A DNA stretch of 56,869 bases from Lachnospiraceae bacterium (GCA_024684065.1 JAIKXO010000279.1:1-56869); one strand, 5' to 3'. Numbered from the stretch's first letter, positions 7,849 to 17,008 are shown. A program made the numbers and translations. The notes: generated from the sequence alone by a model not told the origin.

Positions 7849-10386
7849 ATGTCAGAGAGATTTAATTCTGTGCCCACGGTAAAATCCGAGCGCATTACAA
7901 AGCTTGTGGAGGATCTGTTTAAGAAGCTGCCGGAGATCGAGGCCTCCCGCGCGGTTTTGCTTACGGAATCCTACAAACAGACTGAGAACGAGCCGATAGA
8001 GTTAAGGCGCGCCTATGCCTTTGAACATATCTTAGACAATATACCGATCATTATAAGGGACGAGGAGCTGATAGTAGGAAGCCAGACCTTAGCTCCCAGG
8101 GGCTGCCAGACCTATCCGGAGTTTTCTTATGAATGGCTCGAGGCCGAATTTGATACCGTTGAACACAGAGAGGCGGATCCCTTTTATATTTCCGAAGAGA
8201 CCAGGAGTAAGTTAAGGGCAGTGCACCCTTACTGGAAGGATAAGACCAGTTCAGACCTTGCCTTAAGCTATATGGCCCCGGAGGCGGTAAAGGCGATCGG
8301 GCACAACGTGTTCACTCCCGGGAATTATTTTTATAACGGTGTAGGCCACCTGACCGTCCACTACGACAAGGTGCTTGCGAAGGGCTTTAAAGGCATAATC
8401 GCGGAGATCGATGAAAAGCTTTCGGCACTTAAAAAGGGTGATATGTATTATGCGAGAAAGCATACCCTTTTAAGAGCGATGAGGATAAGCTGCGAGGCAG
8501 TGATACGCTATGCAGGGCGCTACAGCACCCTGGCAGGGCAGATGGCCGCTAAGGAAGCGGATCCGCGGAGGAAAGCAGAGCTTCTTAAGATTTCGGAGAA
8601 CTGTAACAGAGTCCCGGAAAACGGCGCGACAAGCTTCTACGAGGCCTGTCAGAGCTTCTGGTTCGTGCAGCAGCTCATCCAGCTTGAGTCAAGCGGACAT
8701 TCCATCTCACCCGGACGCTTCGACCAGTACATGTATCCTTATTATAAGGCGGACATGGAAGCCGGCAGGCTTACCAGGGATCAGGCCCAGGAATATATCG
8801 ACTGTATATGGGTCAAACTGAACGACCTGAATAAATGCAGGGATGCGGAGAGCGCGAAGGGTTTTGCGGGCTACAGCCTTTTCCAGAACCTGATCGTCGG
8901 AGGACAGGACCGGGACGGAAGGGATGTGACCAATGACCTTTCGTTTATGTGCATATGGGCTTCGCATCATGTGTTCCTTCCGATGCCGTCGCTGTCGATC
9001 CGTGTCTGGAATCTGTCTCCCCAGGAGCTTCTTGTGGAAGCGGCGAGGCTTACGAGGACGGGAATAGGGCTCCCGGCTTATTACAATGATGAGGTTATCA
9101 TCCCATCGATGATGAACAGGGGGATAAGCCTTCAGGATGCCAGGGAGTATAACATAATCGGCTGTGTAGAGCCCTCGGTGATGGGTAAAATGATGGGCTG
9201 GCATGACGCTGCTTTCTTTAATATGTGCAGGCCTCTTGAATTCGTCTTCTCAAACGGATGCGACAAGGGCGAGCAGGTGTCCGTAAAGACCGGGGAATTA
9301 AGCGAGCTTAAGACCTTTGAGGATTTCTGGAATGCGTATGAGAAGCAGATGGAATACCAGATCGAGCTTTTGGTCAATGCGGATAACGCCATAGACCAGG
9401 CTCATGCCGTAAGGGTTCCCCTGCCCTGGCTCTCATGCATGGTAGACGACTGCATGGAAAGAGGGCTTACCACGGAGCAGGGCGGCGCCGTCTACAATTT
9501 CACGGGCCCCCAGGGCTTCGGCATAGCGAATGTGTCGGATGCCCTCTATGCTATAAAGACCCTTGTTTACGACGAACATAAGCTTACCCTTGAAGAATAT
9601 AAGAGAGCCATGGCCTTAAACTTCGGCCAGGGCTTTGATGACATAACGGTGCAGGAAATGACCATGCAGATCGCGGAGGGCATCCAGAAGACCGGAAGGA
9701 AGCTTTCCGAGGCGGATATAGAGCAGATAATAAAGGATGTCAGGGATTCCGGGATAGTTTCCGGAGAGGAGAAGGAGAGGCTTTCGCAGATCCGCGAGTG
9801 GATCGACGAGGTTCCGAAGTACGGAAACGATATACCTGAGGTTGATGATTTCGCGAGAGAGGTTGCCTATCTGTATACAAGGCCTCTTGAGAAATACAGA
9901 AACCCCAGAGGAGGGCAGTTCCAGGCGGGACTGTATCCGGTGTCCGCGAATGTTCCTCTCGGCGCGCAGACCGGCGCCACTCCCGACGGAAGGCTTGCGC
10001 ATACTCCGATAGCTGACGGCGTGGGGCCTGCGCAGGGAAGGGATACGAAGGGGCCGACCGCTACGGCAAATTCCGTTTCGAGGCTCGACCACGGTATTGC
10101 CAGCAACGGAACGCTTTTCAACCAGAAATTCCATCCTTCGGCGCTTGCGGGGGAGAGCGGACTCAATGATTTTGTGGCTCTTATCAGGACCTTCTTTGAC
10201 GAGAAGGGCATGCATATGCAGTTTAACGTTGTTGATAAGCAGACGCTTTTGGATGCCCAGAAGAATCCGGACAAATACAGGCATCTTGTGGTCCGTGTGG
10301 CCGGATATTCGGCTCTGTTCACAACCCTTTCAAAGTCACTTCAGGATGACATCATCCAGAGGACTGAGCAGGGACTGGAGGCGTAA
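7849..10386 (+). CDS. Glycyl radical enzyme, B12-independent glycerol/diol dehydratase-like
   Basis: The 845-residue product is a full-length member of the pyruvate formate-lyase superfamily. The radical loop is RVAGYSA with the radical on Gly819, and the thiyl cysteine is Cys439 in GCVEP with Glu441. Further dehydratase-branch signatures are kept: NGVGH (His167), SGHSISP (His284, Ser285) and GWHDAAFF (Asp453). Overall resemblance is to B12-independent glycerol/propanediol dehydratases, recalled from memory. However, the usual QKPGKTEG after the GCVEP motif is SVMGKMMG here, and there is an extra helical segment of about 55 residues near residues 610-660. The substrate is therefore uncertain. 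AGGAGG lies 8 bases before the ATG. The activase gene follows with no gap. Confidence 0.88.
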   Translation: MSERFNSVPTVKSERITKLVEDLFKKLPEIEASRAVLLTESYKQTENEPIELRRAYAFEHILDNIPIIIRDEELIVGSQTLAPRGCQTYPEFSYEWLEAEFDTVEHREADPFYISEETRSKLRAVHPYWKDKTSSDLALSYMAPEAVKAIGHNVFTPGNYFYNGVGHLTVHYDKVLAKGFKGIIAEIDEKLSALKKGDMYYARKHTLLRAMRISCEAVIRYAGRYSTLAGQMAAKEADPRRKAELLKISENCNRVPENGATSFYEACQSFWFVQQLIQLESSGHSISPGRFDQYMYPYYKADMEAGRLTRDQAQEYIDCIWVKLNDLNKCRDAESAKGFAGYSLFQNLIVGGQDRDGRDVTNDLSFMCIWASHHVFLPMPSLSIRVWNLSPQELLVEAARLTRTGIGLPAYYNDEVIIPSMMNRGISLQDAREYNIIGCVEPSVMGKMMGWHDAAFFNMCRPLEFVFSNGCDKGEQVSVKTGELSELKTFEDFWNAYEKQMEYQIELLVNADNAIDQAHAVRVPLPWLSCMVDDCMERGLTTEQGGAVYNFTGPQGFGIANVSDALYAIKTLVYDEHKLTLEEYKRAMALNFGQGFDDITVQEMTMQIAEGIQKTGRKLSEADIEQIIKDVRDSGIVSGEEKERLSQIREWIDEVPKYGNDIPEVDDFAREVAYLYTRPLEKYRNPRGGQFQAGLYPVSANVPLGAQTGATPDGRLAHTPIADGVGPAQGRDTKGPTATANSVSRLDHGIASNGTLFNQKFHPSALAGESGLNDFVALIRTFFDEKGMHMQFNVVDKQTLLDAQKNPDKYRHLVVRVAGYSALFTTLSKSLQDDIIQRTEQGLEA

Positions 10387-11190
10387 GTGGGAACTTCATC
10401 AGATTATTTGGAGACAAAGGGCAGGATATTTGACATACAGAGATATTCCGTGCATGACGGGGTCGGGATACGTACCATCGTATTTTTGAAGGGCTGCGTG
10501 CTGCGGTGCAAATGGTGCTGCAACCCGGAATCCCAGGAATATGCCATACAGAATATGCGCCTTGCCACAGGAAAGACGAAGGTGGTAGGTGAGGATACGA
10601 CCGTCGGGGAGGTTATGAAGACGGTCGAGCGGGACAGGATCTTTTACAGGCGCTCAAAGGGCGGGCTTACGCTCTCAGGCGGAGAGTGTACGCTGCAGGC
10701 GGAGTTTTCCAGGGACCTTCTGCACGCCGCAAAGGACGCGGGATTTTCAACCGCCATCGAGAGCATGGCCTGCTGTGATTACGGAAAGATAGAGATGCTT
10801 CTGCCGTTTCTTGATACCTATCTTATGGATATAAAGCATATGAACCCGGAAAAGCACAGGCAGTTCTGCGGAAAGGACAATGCTCTGATGCTCGAAAACG
10901 CCATGAAAACGGCGAAAAGCAATATGACGGAGCTTGTGATAAGGACACCGGTTATACCGGGCTTTAACGACACTGCTCCCGAGATAAGGGCGATAGCGCA
11001 GTACGCCGCAAAGCTTCCCGGCGTAAGGCAGATGCATATCCTTCCCTATCACAGGCTGGGCTTTGACAAGTATACCGGGCTTTCAAGGGACTATCCCATG
11101 GGCGGGGTACTTCCTCCGTCTGCAGATAAGATGAGGGAATTAAAGAACGCGGTGGAAAGCGTAGGACTTATCTGCGTTATCGGGGGATGA
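10387..11190 (+). CDS. Glycyl radical enzyme activating enzyme (radical SAM)
   Basis: The 267-residue radical SAM protein has the cluster motif CVLRCKWC (Cys37, Cys41, Cys44), followed by an SGGE-type segment (LTLSGGECTLQ). It uses S-adenosylmethionine and a [4Fe-4S] cluster to install the glycyl radical on the upstream enzyme. It lacks the inserted ferredoxin-like cysteine clusters usual in dehydratase activases, so it resembles the short PFL-activase type. The GTG start directly follows the TAA of the upstream gene (10384-10386), with GGAGG at the end of that gene as binding site. Translational coupling is likely. Confidence 0.9.
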   Translation: MGTSSDYLETKGRIFDIQRYSVHDGVGIRTIVFLKGCVLRCKWCCNPESQEYAIQNMRLATGKTKVVGEDTTVGEVMKTVERDRIFYRRSKGGLTLSGGECTLQAEFSRDLLHAAKDAGFSTAIESMACCDYGKIEMLLPFLDTYLMDIKHMNPEKHRQFCGKDNALMLENAMKTAKSNMTELVIRTPVIPGFNDTAPEIRAIAQYAAKLPGVRQMHILPYHRLGFDKYTGLSRDYPMGGVLPPSADKMRELKNAVESVGLICVIGG

Positions 11191-11244
11191 CGGAAGAGAG
11201 AACTATACTGACCCAAACCCTGTATGAAAGGTGGAAAGAGAGAT

Positions 11245-12417
11245 ATGGATTACAGCAGGCTCGCGATGGAAAAGCATGAAGAATGGAAGGGTAAGATTGA
11301 AATAAAGTGCAGGGCGGCGGTTGACAGCTCCGAGGCGTTAAGCATCGCCTATACGCCGGGCGTTGCGGCACCCTGTCTTGAGATACAGAAGGACATAGAC
11401 AGAAGCTATGACCTTACGAGGAGATGGAATACTGTAGCGGTAGTTACCGACGGTACGGCCGTTTTAGGGCTCGGGGACATAGGCCCTGAAGCGGGGATGC
11501 CCGTTATGGAAGGAAAGTGTGTCCTTTTCAAGGCTTTCGGCGATGTAGATGCTTTCCCCCTGTGCATAAGGTCCAGGGACGTGGATGAGATAGTAAACAC
11601 CGTAAGGCTCCTTGCAGGCTCCTTCGGAGGAGTGAATCTTGAGGATATCTCGGCTCCGAGGTGCTTTGAGATAGAAAGGAGGCTGAAGGGATGCTGCGAT
11701 ATACCGGTCTTTCATGACGACCAGCACGGGACCGCGGTCATAACGCTCGCGGGGCTTATGAACGCGCTCAGGGTCGTGGGCAAAAGGATGGAGGATGTAA
11801 AGATAGTCACCTCCGGCGCCGGAGCCGCGGGGATCGCGATCATAAAGCTTCTCATGGCCATGGGGCTTAAGAACGTTATAATGACTGACAGAAAGGGCGC
11901 GATATATGAGGGGCGGGAGGGCTTAAACCCCATTAAGGAAGAGATGGCCCGGATGACCAATAAAGACTGCCTTAAGGGTTCTCTATCCGATGTGATAAAG
12001 GGTGCGGATGTTTTCATCGGGGTCTCAGCGCCTGGGACCCTGACTAAGGATATGGTAAGGAGCATGGCAAAGGATCCGATAGTCTTTGCCTGTGCCAATC
12101 CGACGCCAGAGATCTTTCCGGATGAAGCGAAGGAAGCCGGGGCGAAGGTCGTATCCACGGGAAGGAGCGATTTTCCCAACCAGGTAAACAATGTGCTCTG
12201 TTTCCCGGGGATCTTCAGGGGGGCCCTTGATGTAAGAGCTTCCGATATTAACGATGAAATGAAGATAGCCTCCGCAAGGGCGCTTGCGTCCCTTATAAGC
12301 GATGAGGAGCTGTCGGCGGATTACATACTTCCCAAAGCCTTTGACAGAAGGGTCAGGGATGCCGTTGCAAAGGCAGCGGCGCAGGCTGCGATAGACAGCG
12401 GGGTAGCGCGGATCTGA
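11245..12417 (+). CDS. Malic enzyme (malate dehydrogenase, oxaloacetate-decarboxylating)
   Basis: The product of about 390 residues is a compact bacterial malic enzyme converting malate to pyruvate and CO2 with NAD(P). Signatures include SIAYTPGVAAPC, LGLGDIGPEAGMPVMEGK, FHDDQHGTAV and the nucleotide-binding SGAGAAG. ACANPTPEI near the C-terminal third is also typical. The ATG at 11245 is preferred over the in-frame ATG at 11224, because AAAGGTGG lies about 10 bases before 11245 and would be inside the protein otherwise. The 54-base gap from the activase gene and shared orientation suggest one operon. The metabolic link to the glycyl radical enzyme is unknown. Confidence 0.93.
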   Translation: MDYSRLAMEKHEEWKGKIEIKCRAAVDSSEALSIAYTPGVAAPCLEIQKDIDRSYDLTRRWNTVAVVTDGTAVLGLGDIGPEAGMPVMEGKCVLFKAFGDVDAFPLCIRSRDVDEIVNTVRLLAGSFGGVNLEDISAPRCFEIERRLKGCCDIPVFHDDQHGTAVITLAGLMNALRVVGKRMEDVKIVTSGAGAAGIAIIKLLMAMGLKNVIMTDRKGAIYEGREGLNPIKEEMARMTNKDCLKGSLSDVIKGADVFIGVSAPGTLTKDMVRSMAKDPIVFACANPTPEIFPDEAKEAGAKVVSTGRSDFPNQVNNVLCFPGIFRGALDVRASDINDEMKIASARALASLISDEELSADYILPKAFDRRVRDAVAKAAAQAAIDSGVARI

Positions 12418-12424
12418 TGCGCGC

Positions 12425-12496
12425 GGCCACCGCAGGTGGCCTATTTCCTTACAAAATCCGTGCGCATTTATTCGACATTTGCATACAAATGTCGAA
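12425..12496. repeat. Short-loop hairpins after the malic enzyme gene
   Basis: GCCACC-GCA-GGTGGC (12425-12439) and TTCGACATTTG-CATA-CAAATGTCGAA (12471-12496, 11-bp perfect stem) occur in tandem. They belong to a set of small-loop palindromes also seen at 7628-7761, 16835-16906 and 37249-37305. Confidence 0.75.
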
Positions 12497-12570
12497 TTGA
12501 TCCGCCGGAGGCATTATAGTCAACATCAATTTAATATTGACGATGGCTATAGTTATTGAGCCCGATAAAT

Positions 12571-12608
12571 ACCGTCAACAGTAGGCAGATACTGTTGACG
12601 GTATTTTT
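12571..12608 (+). terminator. Strong intrinsic terminator of the glycyl radical enzyme/malic enzyme operon
   Basis: A perfect 13-bp stem, ACCGTCAACAGTA / TACTGTTGACGGT with loop GGCAGA, is followed by ATTTTT. It lies in the 340-base gene-free stretch 12418-12757, which otherwise holds the hairpins at 12425-12496 and the promoter at 12656-12684. Confidence 0.88.
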
Positions 12609-12655
12609 GATAACAGATCTGTACGCCCCGGCATGACGGAAGGTTATTATTTTTC

Positions 12656-12684
12656 TTCATTCAGCCGATATCGTGTGGTATAAT
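12656..12684 (+). promoter_or_regulatory. Predicted sigma-A promoter for the PP2C phosphatase gene
   Basis: TTCATT (12656-12661) and a perfect TATAAT (12679-12684) are separated by 17 bases. A TG dinucleotide one base before the -10 box makes this an extended -10 promoter. It lies 74 bases upstream of the ATG. Confidence 0.7.
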
Positions 12685-12757
12685 AAAATATCAGGGCTGC
12701 GGCCCGGCCTGTATTCATTCCGGATCGGCATAAACTGTCGTTTACGCAAAAGGATCG

Positions 12758-14581
12758 ATGAAAGATATGGAAGAAAAAGAGAAGGACAGAAAGCCCGGTA
12801 AGGAAAAAAAGAGAAAAAGCATTGTCAGACAGGTCGTTCTGCCGCTGTCTGCCTTTATCATCATCCTTATACTTGTGGAAGGTATTGCCATAATCGTTTA
12901 CGATCTCCGGCATTACCTGAATGCGGTCACCGAAGAAACTGTAAAGATATCTGATTATACGGCATCGGTTTTCGAGGAATACGATGCTATTGACTGGATT
13001 AGTCAATTCTGGCACGAGCACTATAAGGATATGGAGCTTATCTATAATGAGGAAGAGGGGGAGGAGCTTGCGGACATATTTGAGCAGGAGACGGGATACG
13101 ATCACATCAGCGCTATAACATCCGAGGAGATCATGTCGGAGCCTTATGAAACGCAGCTGCTCTTTGCGGAGATCGTTTATTCAAGATGCTCAAGAGAACT
13201 TGACGGGCTTAAAAGAACTTTCAAAACGGTGTATTCCTATTCATTTCTGGTAGCGGACGGGGATGTTTTTTTTCTGGTAACCGGAACGAATGAAGATGAG
13301 AAGAGGGTAAGCCAGGGCGGTGATCTTTTCGAACTTGGGATCACGATGCCGTATGAGAAAGGGATATATCCGATACTGGATGAGCTGATGGATACCGGGA
13401 AGAGGCGGGAACGTTTTGACAAGCTTTATGTCAGCGGAGGAGACAGGGGGGTTGTTCATATGTACTCGCCGGTATATGATAAAAACGGCGAAATTGCCAT
13501 GATAGCCGCCGCGTCGGTGCCCTGGGCCGCATTGTACCTTAAAGGGCTCGAGTCGATCGTATTCATCAGTCTTGCGATGCTTGTACTGGTTTCCCTTATC
13601 ATTTACTGGATCGTCTTCCTGTTAAAAAAGGCGGTAATATCGCCTATCACCAGGGAGCAGAAGGTGGTTGCCGAATACGGGAGTGACAAGGATCCGAAGA
13701 AAGCGGGAACCGAGCTTGCAAAGATAAGGTCCAATAATGAGATACAGACCCTTGCGGAGAATTTCTCCTCCATGATAGCGGAAATAGACCAGTATACGGA
13801 TATGATCCGCGAGGTTACCGCCGAGAAGGAACAGATGAAGGCGGAGCTTGCAATCGCGGCAAGGATACAGACAGATACCATACCGGCCGATTTTCCCAGG
13901 CGCCCGGACTTTTCTCTTTATGCCATACTTGACCCGGCCAGAGAGGTAGGGGGTGATTTCTATGACTTTTTCTTACTGGATGACGGGCATATGGCTATGT
14001 TCGTCGGGGATGTTTCCGGAAAGGGAATGCCCGCGGCGCTTTTTATGATGAATGCGAAAGCTCTTATGAAAAGCAGATGTAAGATGGGCGGGGGTCCGTC
14101 AGCGGTACTTAAGGATGTGAATGTCCAGCTCATAGAGGAAAACGAGCTGGATATGTTTGTTACCGTATGGATAGCTGTCATAGACCTGAAGACCGGCAGG
14201 ATGATCTTTTCAAATGCCGGGCATATGGATCCGGTGCTTATGAGGGCAGGGGGAGAGTATGAATACCTTGCCAACAGGCATTCTTCGGTGGTCGGCGTCT
14301 TTCCCGGAGCGCTCTATGAAGAATATTCCCTTGTACTTGATCACGGAGACTGCCTGTTCGAGTATTCGGACGGCGTTACGGAGGCATCGGGTCCCGACGG
14401 GGAGCTTTTCGGGGCGGACAGGCTCGTCAGGGTGCTTAACGCCCATAAGGACGAGGAAATGGATGAGCTCCTTAAGTCCGTAAAGAAGGAGCTTGACGCC
14501 TATTCCTCCGGGGCTCCGCAATATGATGACATAACGATGATGGGTTTTAAGTTCATCGGACCAAAAGACCGGGAAGACTGA
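12758..14581 (+). CDS. Membrane-bound RsbU/SpoIIE-type PP2C serine phosphatase
   Basis: The 607-residue protein has a transmembrane helix at about residues 24-46, an extracellular sensor of about 210 residues, and a second helix at about 268-290. A HAMP-like and coiled segment follows. The last 225 residues are a SpoIIE-type PP2C domain with DPAREVGGDFYDF (Asp400), VGDVSGKGMPAALFM (Asp418) and DDITMM (Asp591), the expected metal ligands. Such proteins dephosphorylate STAS anti-anti-sigma factors in partner-switching. A STAS gene lies two genes downstream (15987-16799), which supports this. AAAGGAT precedes the chosen ATG. No anti-sigma kinase or sigma factor is seen nearby. Confidence 0.9.
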   Translation: MKDMEEKEKDRKPGKEKKRKSIVRQVVLPLSAFIIILILVEGIAIIVYDLRHYLNAVTEETVKISDYTASVFEEYDAIDWISQFWHEHYKDMELIYNEEEGEELADIFEQETGYDHISAITSEEIMSEPYETQLLFAEIVYSRCSRELDGLKRTFKTVYSYSFLVADGDVFFLVTGTNEDEKRVSQGGDLFELGITMPYEKGIYPILDELMDTGKRRERFDKLYVSGGDRGVVHMYSPVYDKNGEIAMIAAASVPWAALYLKGLESIVFISLAMLVLVSLIIYWIVFLLKKAVISPITREQKVVAEYGSDKDPKKAGTELAKIRSNNEIQTLAENFSSMIAEIDQYTDMIREVTAEKEQMKAELAIAARIQTDTIPADFPRRPDFSLYAILDPAREVGGDFYDFFLLDDGHMAMFVGDVSGKGMPAALFMMNAKALMKSRCKMGGGPSAVLKDVNVQLIEENELDMFVTVWIAVIDLKTGRMIFSNAGHMDPVLMRAGGEYEYLANRHSSVVGVFPGALYEEYSLVLDHGDCLFEYSDGVTEASGPDGELFGADRLVRVLNAHKDEEMDELLKSVKKELDAYSSGAPQYDDITMMGFKFIGPKDRED

Positions 14582-14586
14582 CGGCT

Positions 14587-15873
14587 ATGGCAGACAATGA
14601 CAGAATCTATACGGGCTCTATAGTACGAAATGAGTTCCTTTACCGTTCCTGGAAGGATTTTTCACATGTGATCAGGATAATGGCGAGGGTTAAGGAGCCT
14701 GTCTCGGGAGAGACGTTATATTACGCGGTACAGGAATCCGTAAAGAGATATCCTTACTTTTGCAGGAAGGTGATCCGCAGGGGCGGGGAATATGAGATAA
14801 CGTTAAATGAGGCTCCCGTACCTGTTTATGAAGGAACGGCCGGGATATGCCTCGGAAGCAGGGAAGCATGCGGACATTATCTGGCGGTGTGCTATGACGG
14901 CTGTAATATATATTTTGATATTTATCACAGCATGGCTGACGCACAGGGGGCCATTCCCTGGGCAAAGACCGTTTTATATCTTTATCTTAATAAAAAATAT
15001 GCGCTTTCGCTTCCCAAAGACAATATACGCCTTCCCGGCGAAGGGTTTCTCAGGGGAGAGACCGAGGACCCGTATGAGAAGCTCTGTATAAGAAGAGATA
15101 TGGCGCCGGTTTACGAGCCCGCGCCCATAAAGAATTTTGAGCCGGATGACCGTTTTGCCCAAAGCAGCGAACGCGTCAGGTATCACATAAGAGTATCGGA
15201 ACCCGATATTATAAAACTGGCAAAGACAAAAGACGGAAGCCCGACGGTCGTTTCCGCTTATTTTCTGAAGGAGACTGTTAAGAAGCTCTTTCCCGAAAGA
15301 GGCGGTCTCCCCATAGTCTGCAACGTTTCGCATTCGCTCAGGGATATCTGTCAGGGACCGGAGAATTATCACGATCAGGTTTCCGTACTGTCTCTGCGGT
15401 ATAATGATAAAACCGATGCGTTTCCGATGGATAAGCAGTTCTCCGTAGGCAGGGGACAGCTCATTATCCAGAGCGATGAAGCCAATATGTTATATGACAT
15501 AAGGAAGAAAGCCGAGTTTGCGGAGAAGTTGGATGCCCTTAAGACTGTTGATGAGAAAAGAATGCTCTACCAAAACTCGATGGAACAGGTGGTTAGCTAC
15601 CCCGAGACCTGTACCGTAAGTTATCCGGGAAAGATCAGGTGGGGCGCGATCGAAGAGTATTTGGATGAGATCTTTGCTTCATGCAGGGCGCTCATCTCGC
15701 CGATAATGACAAGCCTCATCCCGCTTAACGGATGGTTTTATTATTGTTTTGTGCAGAAACATGATACGCCGCTCTATTCCGGGATCTTTGTACGGCTGCT
15801 GAGGGAAGCGGGCGTCAGGGCGGAGGTTATCAGGAGAGAGAAAGAAGAGCTTTCTACCGTTTATCTTCCCTGA
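14587..15873 (+). CDS. Condensation/alcohol acetyltransferase-like protein
   Basis: The 428-residue product resembles the chloramphenicol acetyltransferase-like superfamily, which includes NRPS condensation, wax ester synthase and alcohol acetyltransferase proteins. Evidence is the HxxxD motif in YHSMADAQG at about residues 117-124, the N-terminal half typical of these folds (YPYFCRKV), and the late PLNGWFYYCF segment. The reaction would be acyl transfer from CoA or a carrier protein; donor and acceptor are unknown. It begins six bases after the phosphatase gene and is followed by the STAS gene, so it may be co-regulated with the partner-switch pair. No carrier protein or NRPS gene is visible. 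Confidence 0.65.
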   Translation: MADNDRIYTGSIVRNEFLYRSWKDFSHVIRIMARVKEPVSGETLYYAVQESVKRYPYFCRKVIRRGGEYEITLNEAPVPVYEGTAGICLGSREACGHYLAVCYDGCNIYFDIYHSMADAQGAIPWAKTVLYLYLNKKYALSLPKDNIRLPGEGFLRGETEDPYEKLCIRRDMAPVYEPAPIKNFEPDDRFAQSSERVRYHIRVSEPDIIKLAKTKDGSPTVVSAYFLKETVKKLFPERGGLPIVCNVSHSLRDICQGPENYHDQVSVLSLRYNDKTDAFPMDKQFSVGRGQLIIQSDEANMLYDIRKKAEFAEKLDALKTVDEKRMLYQNSMEQVVSYPETCTVSYPGKIRWGAIEEYLDEIFASCRALISPIMTSLIPLNGWFYYCFVQKHDTPLYSGIFVRLLREAGVRAEVIRREKEELSTVYLP

Positions 15874-15986
15874 GCGGAAAGAACGGACTTACCGGAGACG
15901 GAACCGGCGGCAGACGGCAAAATAAAGAATACTTTATCCTGTATCATAACTTTAAACGCAGGACATTTTTATGAAAGGTGTATGGC

Positions 15987-16799
15987 ATGACTATTCAGGA
16001 GATCCCCGGTGAAGGGATGCTGACCTTAAAGGTCGAGGGAAAGGTTGATTCATATACTGGAGACGAGTTTTCCGAGCATGTTACAGATGCCTGTCAGAAG
16101 AACAGCTATGTAAGGCTTGATCTGACGGAGGCGCCTTATTTTTCCAGCGCGGGACTGAGGGGCCTTATCATGGGATATAAGGTTTCTAACGTAAAGAAAG
16201 GGAAGCTGGAGCTTTACGGAGTTAATGACGGGCTTTTTAAGACGCTTCAGGATACGGGACTTGACCGGAGCCTTACTATAATCACCCTTAAGGAAATCAG
16301 AGAGGGAGGAGCGGAAGGCAGCTTGCGAGGAGGCAATGAAGCGGTTAAGATATTCGCCGAAAGCGAAAAAGGATCTTCCACGGAAAGGGGACAGGCAGGA
16401 AAAAAACATGGCATGGACGTCGAGAATTCTCCTTCCTGGGTCGTTTCCCTTCCCGAAGCAGGAAGGACGGATCAGCTTTTTATTGTGGCTGCCTACGAAA
16501 GGAGTACCGCCTGGGTATCGCTGCACGAAATGGATGAGACCGGAAGGTGGGGCATGGTCATGTCGACTGTCGGCTTTATCGGCAGGGAAGGCCTCGGACA
16601 AAGCAGGGAGAGCATGAAAACGCCTTTGGGTTCATATCCTTTCAGCCGGTTTATCCTGACATATCCTGATGACAGAAGGCCGTTTACCGACGGAAGGATA
16701 GCTATCCCCGAAGACAAGCTCGGACTGGTGCTTTCCCATGTCACGGAGCAATGTATTATGGTTGTGGATACTCTGGCAAATTTAGGAGGAGATTTTTAA
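15987..16799 (+). CDS. STAS domain fused to a degenerate L,D-transpeptidase-like domain
   Basis: Residues 1-105 are a STAS anti-sigma factor antagonist-like domain: LKVEGKVDSYTG near the start and YFSSAGLRGL, where Ser53 or Ser54 would be the phosphorylation site. Residues about 150-270 match both ends of the YkuD-like domain of the lipoprotein at 681-2213 (SPSWVVSLP, STAWVSLHE, RIAIPED, DTLANLGG). The middle of about 85 residues, including the catalytic His, is missing, and GGCVAI has become DGRIAI. There is no signal peptide, so the protein is cytoplasmic and this half cannot be a transpeptidase. The ATG at 15987 is preferred over GTG at 15978 because GAAAGG lies 9 bases before it. It is a likely substrate of the PP2C phosphatase at 12758. 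Confidence 0.8.
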   Translation: MTIQEIPGEGMLTLKVEGKVDSYTGDEFSEHVTDACQKNSYVRLDLTEAPYFSSAGLRGLIMGYKVSNVKKGKLELYGVNDGLFKTLQDTGLDRSLTIITLKEIREGGAEGSLRGGNEAVKIFAESEKGSSTERGQAGKKHGMDVENSPSWVVSLPEAGRTDQLFIVAAYERSTAWVSLHEMDETGRWGMVMSTVGFIGREGLGQSRESMKTPLGSYPFSRFILTYPDDRRPFTDGRIAIPEDKLGLVLSHVTEQCIMVVDTLANLGGDF

Positions 16800-16906
16800 C
16801 GGCAGATGTCATTGATCTGCTGCCGTTTCTGCACCGATTTGCGAAGCAAATCGTGTGCTTTGGCACGAACTTCAGTTCGTGCCGATTCGATCCTCCGGAT
16901 CGAATC
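16798..16906. repeat. Array of four hairpins downstream of the STAS gene
   Basis: AACGGCAG pairs with CTGCCGTT (16798-16827) and is followed by a short T-rich tail, a possible weak terminator. Then come CGATTTGC-GAA-GCAAATCG (16835-16853), GGCACGAACT-TC-AGTTCGTGCC (16862-16883) and GATTCGATCC-TCC-GGATCGAATC (16884-16906). All three have loops of two or three bases. Together they resemble a compound palindromic intergenic element. Confidence 0.75.
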
Positions 16907-16931
16907 ATTACATATTATGTTATGTAAATTG

Positions 16932-16968
16932 TGTCTTTTTTGTGTCCTTCCATGTGAGAGAATACAAC
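16932..16968 (+). promoter_or_regulatory. Predicted promoter with 16-nt shared box, for the surface protein/two-component operon
   Basis: TGTCTTTTTTGTGTCC (16932-16947) is identical to 23229-23244 ahead of the CIS operon. In both places TTGTGT can serve as a -35 box, with a -10-like hexamer 17 bases on (TACAAC, 16963-16968, here). A shared box overlapping the -35 region is what a common activator or repressor site would look like. The -10 match is only 4/6. Confidence 0.5.
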
Positions 16969-17008
16969 ATGGTGTATTTTTGCAGTTTAATGAACCTTCG
17001 GTCCTTAA

